From assembly GCF_022869805.1 (NCBI RefSeq), contig NZ_CP094974.1, forward strand, positions 3,410,001-3,474,000: a stretch of DNA of 64,000 nucleotides, read 5' to 3'. Below are positions 62,467 through 64,000 of the stretch, in pieces (the stretch's first letter is position 1; each line of letters begins with the position of its first letter). Under the pieces are notes generated by a model. The model did not search any database, had not been told where the DNA came from, and saw only the letters and a list, made by a program, of their open reading frames with translations. The DNA comes from Halosolutus halophilus. Lineage in GTDB: Archaea > Halobacteriota > Halobacteria > Halobacteriales > Natrialbaceae. Made by a program: the position numbers and the translations under genes.

Positions 62467-62657
62467 AGTTACTCTCTCTCTCGCAACGCCAGTTATGTTT
62501 ACCGAGTGTTCACACGGCCCGGATCGACGGGGCTTCGGGACTCCCACGGCACCGATCGTCCCGTGGAACCGATCGATCGGCCTCCGCACCGTCGGGAGCC
62601 GATCGGATCCCGTGACCGCTATCGCGACATCGCCGTCGACGGGAGCGACCGTTCGGG

Positions 62658-63803
62658 CTAGTCACAGTCGATCGTCGCCGCAATCTCGACGACCGGTTCG
62701 GCGACGTCCGGACTCGAGACCTCGTAACTCAGGCCGCCACAGTTCCAGAAGACGCTCTCGATGCGACCGTCGCGATAGTAGCCGTCGTGACCGTTGATAT
62801 CGACGCGTTCGAGGACGTCCTCGTTGAACGATTGCTCGTCGCGGACACTCACGTACAGTTCCCGTTCGGTCCACTCCGGATCGAGATACCACAGCGTCGT
62901 CGTCGTCACGTCCGGCATCTCGACCACCGTGACCCGATCGAGTTCGTACGGCTCCGGAAGGTCGGGCTCCGGGAGATCGTACGGGGCGACGGCTTCGGCG
63001 GCAGCGGGCGAGTCGTAGATTCCCTCGGGTTCGAGCCCGGTTTCGGTGACGGTCGCGTCGGCCGGCGGCTCGTACTGGAAGACCCCGTCGTCGAGGTCGC
63101 CGTCGATCGTCACCTCCTCGAAGGCGGCGGTCAGGCTGTGGAGTTCGGTGTTTCCGGCGGTGACCGCGTTCCGTTCCTTGACCGGGTACCGCTCCTCGTC
63201 GGTGACGTAGAGCCGCCGGGTCACCTCGGCGTCGTCGAGTTCCTCCTGTGGAACCTCTTCCAGCGGGATGACGTACCTCGTGTCCCCCACGAGGACGTCG
63301 ATCGAGCGCTTGACGTCCGCGTCGGCCGGTGGCGCGACCTCGATCGCGTGTGTCTTCCGCCCGGCGACGGTTTCGGTCCCGTCGTACGTGAGACAGCACT
63401 CCTCGAGGAAGTTCTCGAGAACGAGCCGTACCCGATCGGCGAACACCCGGTGTGGGTGGTGACGTTTGGTGACTTCGTTCGCGCCCGGCTCGTACTCCCA
63501 CGTGACCGGACGGGTCGTCACCGAGACAGCTCCCGGCGAAACCGTGGTGTTCGTCGCGTCGAGCACTTCGAGCCGCTTTTTCGCCGGTGGCCGCTCGTAG
63601 ACGCGTTCGGTCCGCTTCATCCCTCCATCGTCGGCGGTGGCGGTGACGGTCCGGCGACCAGCGATCGAGTCGACGCCGGTACGCGTCTCGATGGCGTCGC
63701 GAATCAGATCTTCGGGTTCGGGATCGACGCTGCGCTCGACGGTGGTCGAACAGCCGGCAAGCGCAACGGCCGCGCCGACTGCGAGCAACCGACGGCGGTT
63801 CAT
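62658..63803 (-). CDS. Tat-exported lipoprotein of unknown function
   Basis: This 381-residue protein begins [18 protein letters not shown], a twin-arginine lipoprotein signal with the lipobox Cys18. The mature part is acidic and beta-rich; the segments [20 protein letters not shown] and [20 protein letters not shown] resemble the LolA-like/DUF4367 outer-leaflet proteins. CLTYD with CC at about 135 suggests a Cys pair. A TTATAA box lies about 26 bases before the ATG. The role is unknown. Confidence 0.85.
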   Translation of the reverse strand: MNRRRLLAVGAAVALAGCSTTVERSVDPEPEDLIRDAIETRTGVDSIAGRRTVTATADDGGMKRTERVYERPPAKKRLEVLDATNTTVSPGAVSVTTRPVTWEYEPGANEVTKRHHPHRVFADRVRLVLENFLEECCLTYDGTETVAGRKTHAIEVAPPADADVKRSIDVLVGDTRYVIPLEEVPQEELDDAEVTRRLYVTDEERYPVKERNAVTAGNTELHSLTAAFEEVTIDGDLDDGVFQYEPPADATVTETGLEPEGIYDSPAAAEAVAPYDLPEPDLPEPYELDRVTVVEMPDVTTTTLWYLDPEWTERELYVSVRDEQSFNEDVLERVDINGHDGYYRDGRIESVFWNCGGLSYEVSSPDVAEPVVEIAATIDCD

Positions 63804-63904
63804 GGAGGGTGATATTCACGATCGGTTATAAGTTAGTTGTTTTCACGATCGGCCGTGATGCAGGCTGGTCGTTTCGGGACGGCTCGTTCGAGTCGGGCAG
63901 TCGC

Positions 63905-64000
63905 TCAAAACAGGAGCCCGCCGAGCGGCACGTCCTCGTCGGGTTCGACGAGGACCGGATACTCGTCTTCGTCGGGGACGCCGACGGTCAGCGCCTCGGA
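63905..64000 (-). CDS. C-terminal fragment of an acidic protein (gene continues past the right edge)
   Basis: Read leftward, the last 31 codons are SEALTVGVPDEDEYPVLVEP then DEDVPLGGLLF and TGA. The composition is that of a real haloarchaeal protein. It is too short to identify. Confidence 0.55.
   Translation of the reverse strand, partial: SEALTVGVPDEDEYPVLVEPDEDVPLGGLLF

Noticed and set aside
1-64000. CRISPR arrays, rRNA genes and intact insertion sequences
   Set aside because: No regularly spaced direct repeats, rRNA cores, transposase motifs or paired terminal repeats were found by eye. A systematic search could still find small or decayed ones.

Overview
The window reads as chromosomal DNA of a halophilic archaeon (class Halobacteria). 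It is GC-rich with a strong C/G third-position bias. The proteins are very acidic (Asp/Glu-rich). Many genes start with ATG or GTG about 25-28 bases after a TATA-like box, the leaderless pattern typical of haloarchaea. Family-level markers agree: archaeal SepF, a DUF5518 membrane protein, a Tat-exported halolysin, a PGF-CTERM-type surface protein, permeases joined to or paired with UspA, and haloarchaeal Hpt. I cannot name the genus. No rRNA, tRNA, CRISPR array or intact insertion sequence was found.

Bases 1-13876 form a purine and molybdenum/selenium island. It holds the 5' part of a xanthine-dehydrogenase-type molybdopterin subunit, its 2Fe-2S subunit (with an unusual Cys-to-Ser change), RidA, two purine permeases, adenine deaminase and a hypoxanthine/guanine phosphoribosyltransferase. 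Among them lie the marker genes of the selenium-dependent molybdenum hydroxylase trait: an XdhC-YqeB fusion, selD and yqeC. They are interleaved with sulfur-relay-like genes: a DsrE/DsrF/DsrH-like trio in one operon with the fusion, and a TusA-like gene overlapping selD. The likely reading is a selenium-dependent purine hydroxylase whose maturation uses a dedicated Se/S carrier chain.

Bases 14422-23882 form a sulfur module. A cytoplasmic molybdopterin oxidoreductase resembling SoeA, a fused Fe-S/NrfD protein (SoeB-SoeC-like) and an Mrp-type ATPase are divergent from TusA, DsrE2 and DsrE genes. A sulfatase follows. Bases 24146-31262 hold a respiratory cluster: an NnrS/oxidase-like membrane protein, a 48-residue membrane peptide, a CuA subunit II, and a B-type-like subunit I in which the active-site tyrosine position is glutamine. 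That change suggests a nitric oxide reductase rather than an oxygen reductase. A CtpA/FixI-like copper ATPase converges on it.

Bases 31865-64000 are mostly ordinary chromosome: an APC-UspA transporter with an Lrp regulator, SepF, halolysin, DUF1028, a PUA protein, an RNB exonuclease, KDG kinase, RNA 3'-phosphate cyclase, an MFS carrier, MutL and MutS, a zinc-ribbon HTH regulator, a DUF1059-methyltransferase pair, an SDR, a SOUL protein, UspA proteins with a second APC carrier, and a Tat lipoprotein. Small broken genes are visible near 14048 and 36009.
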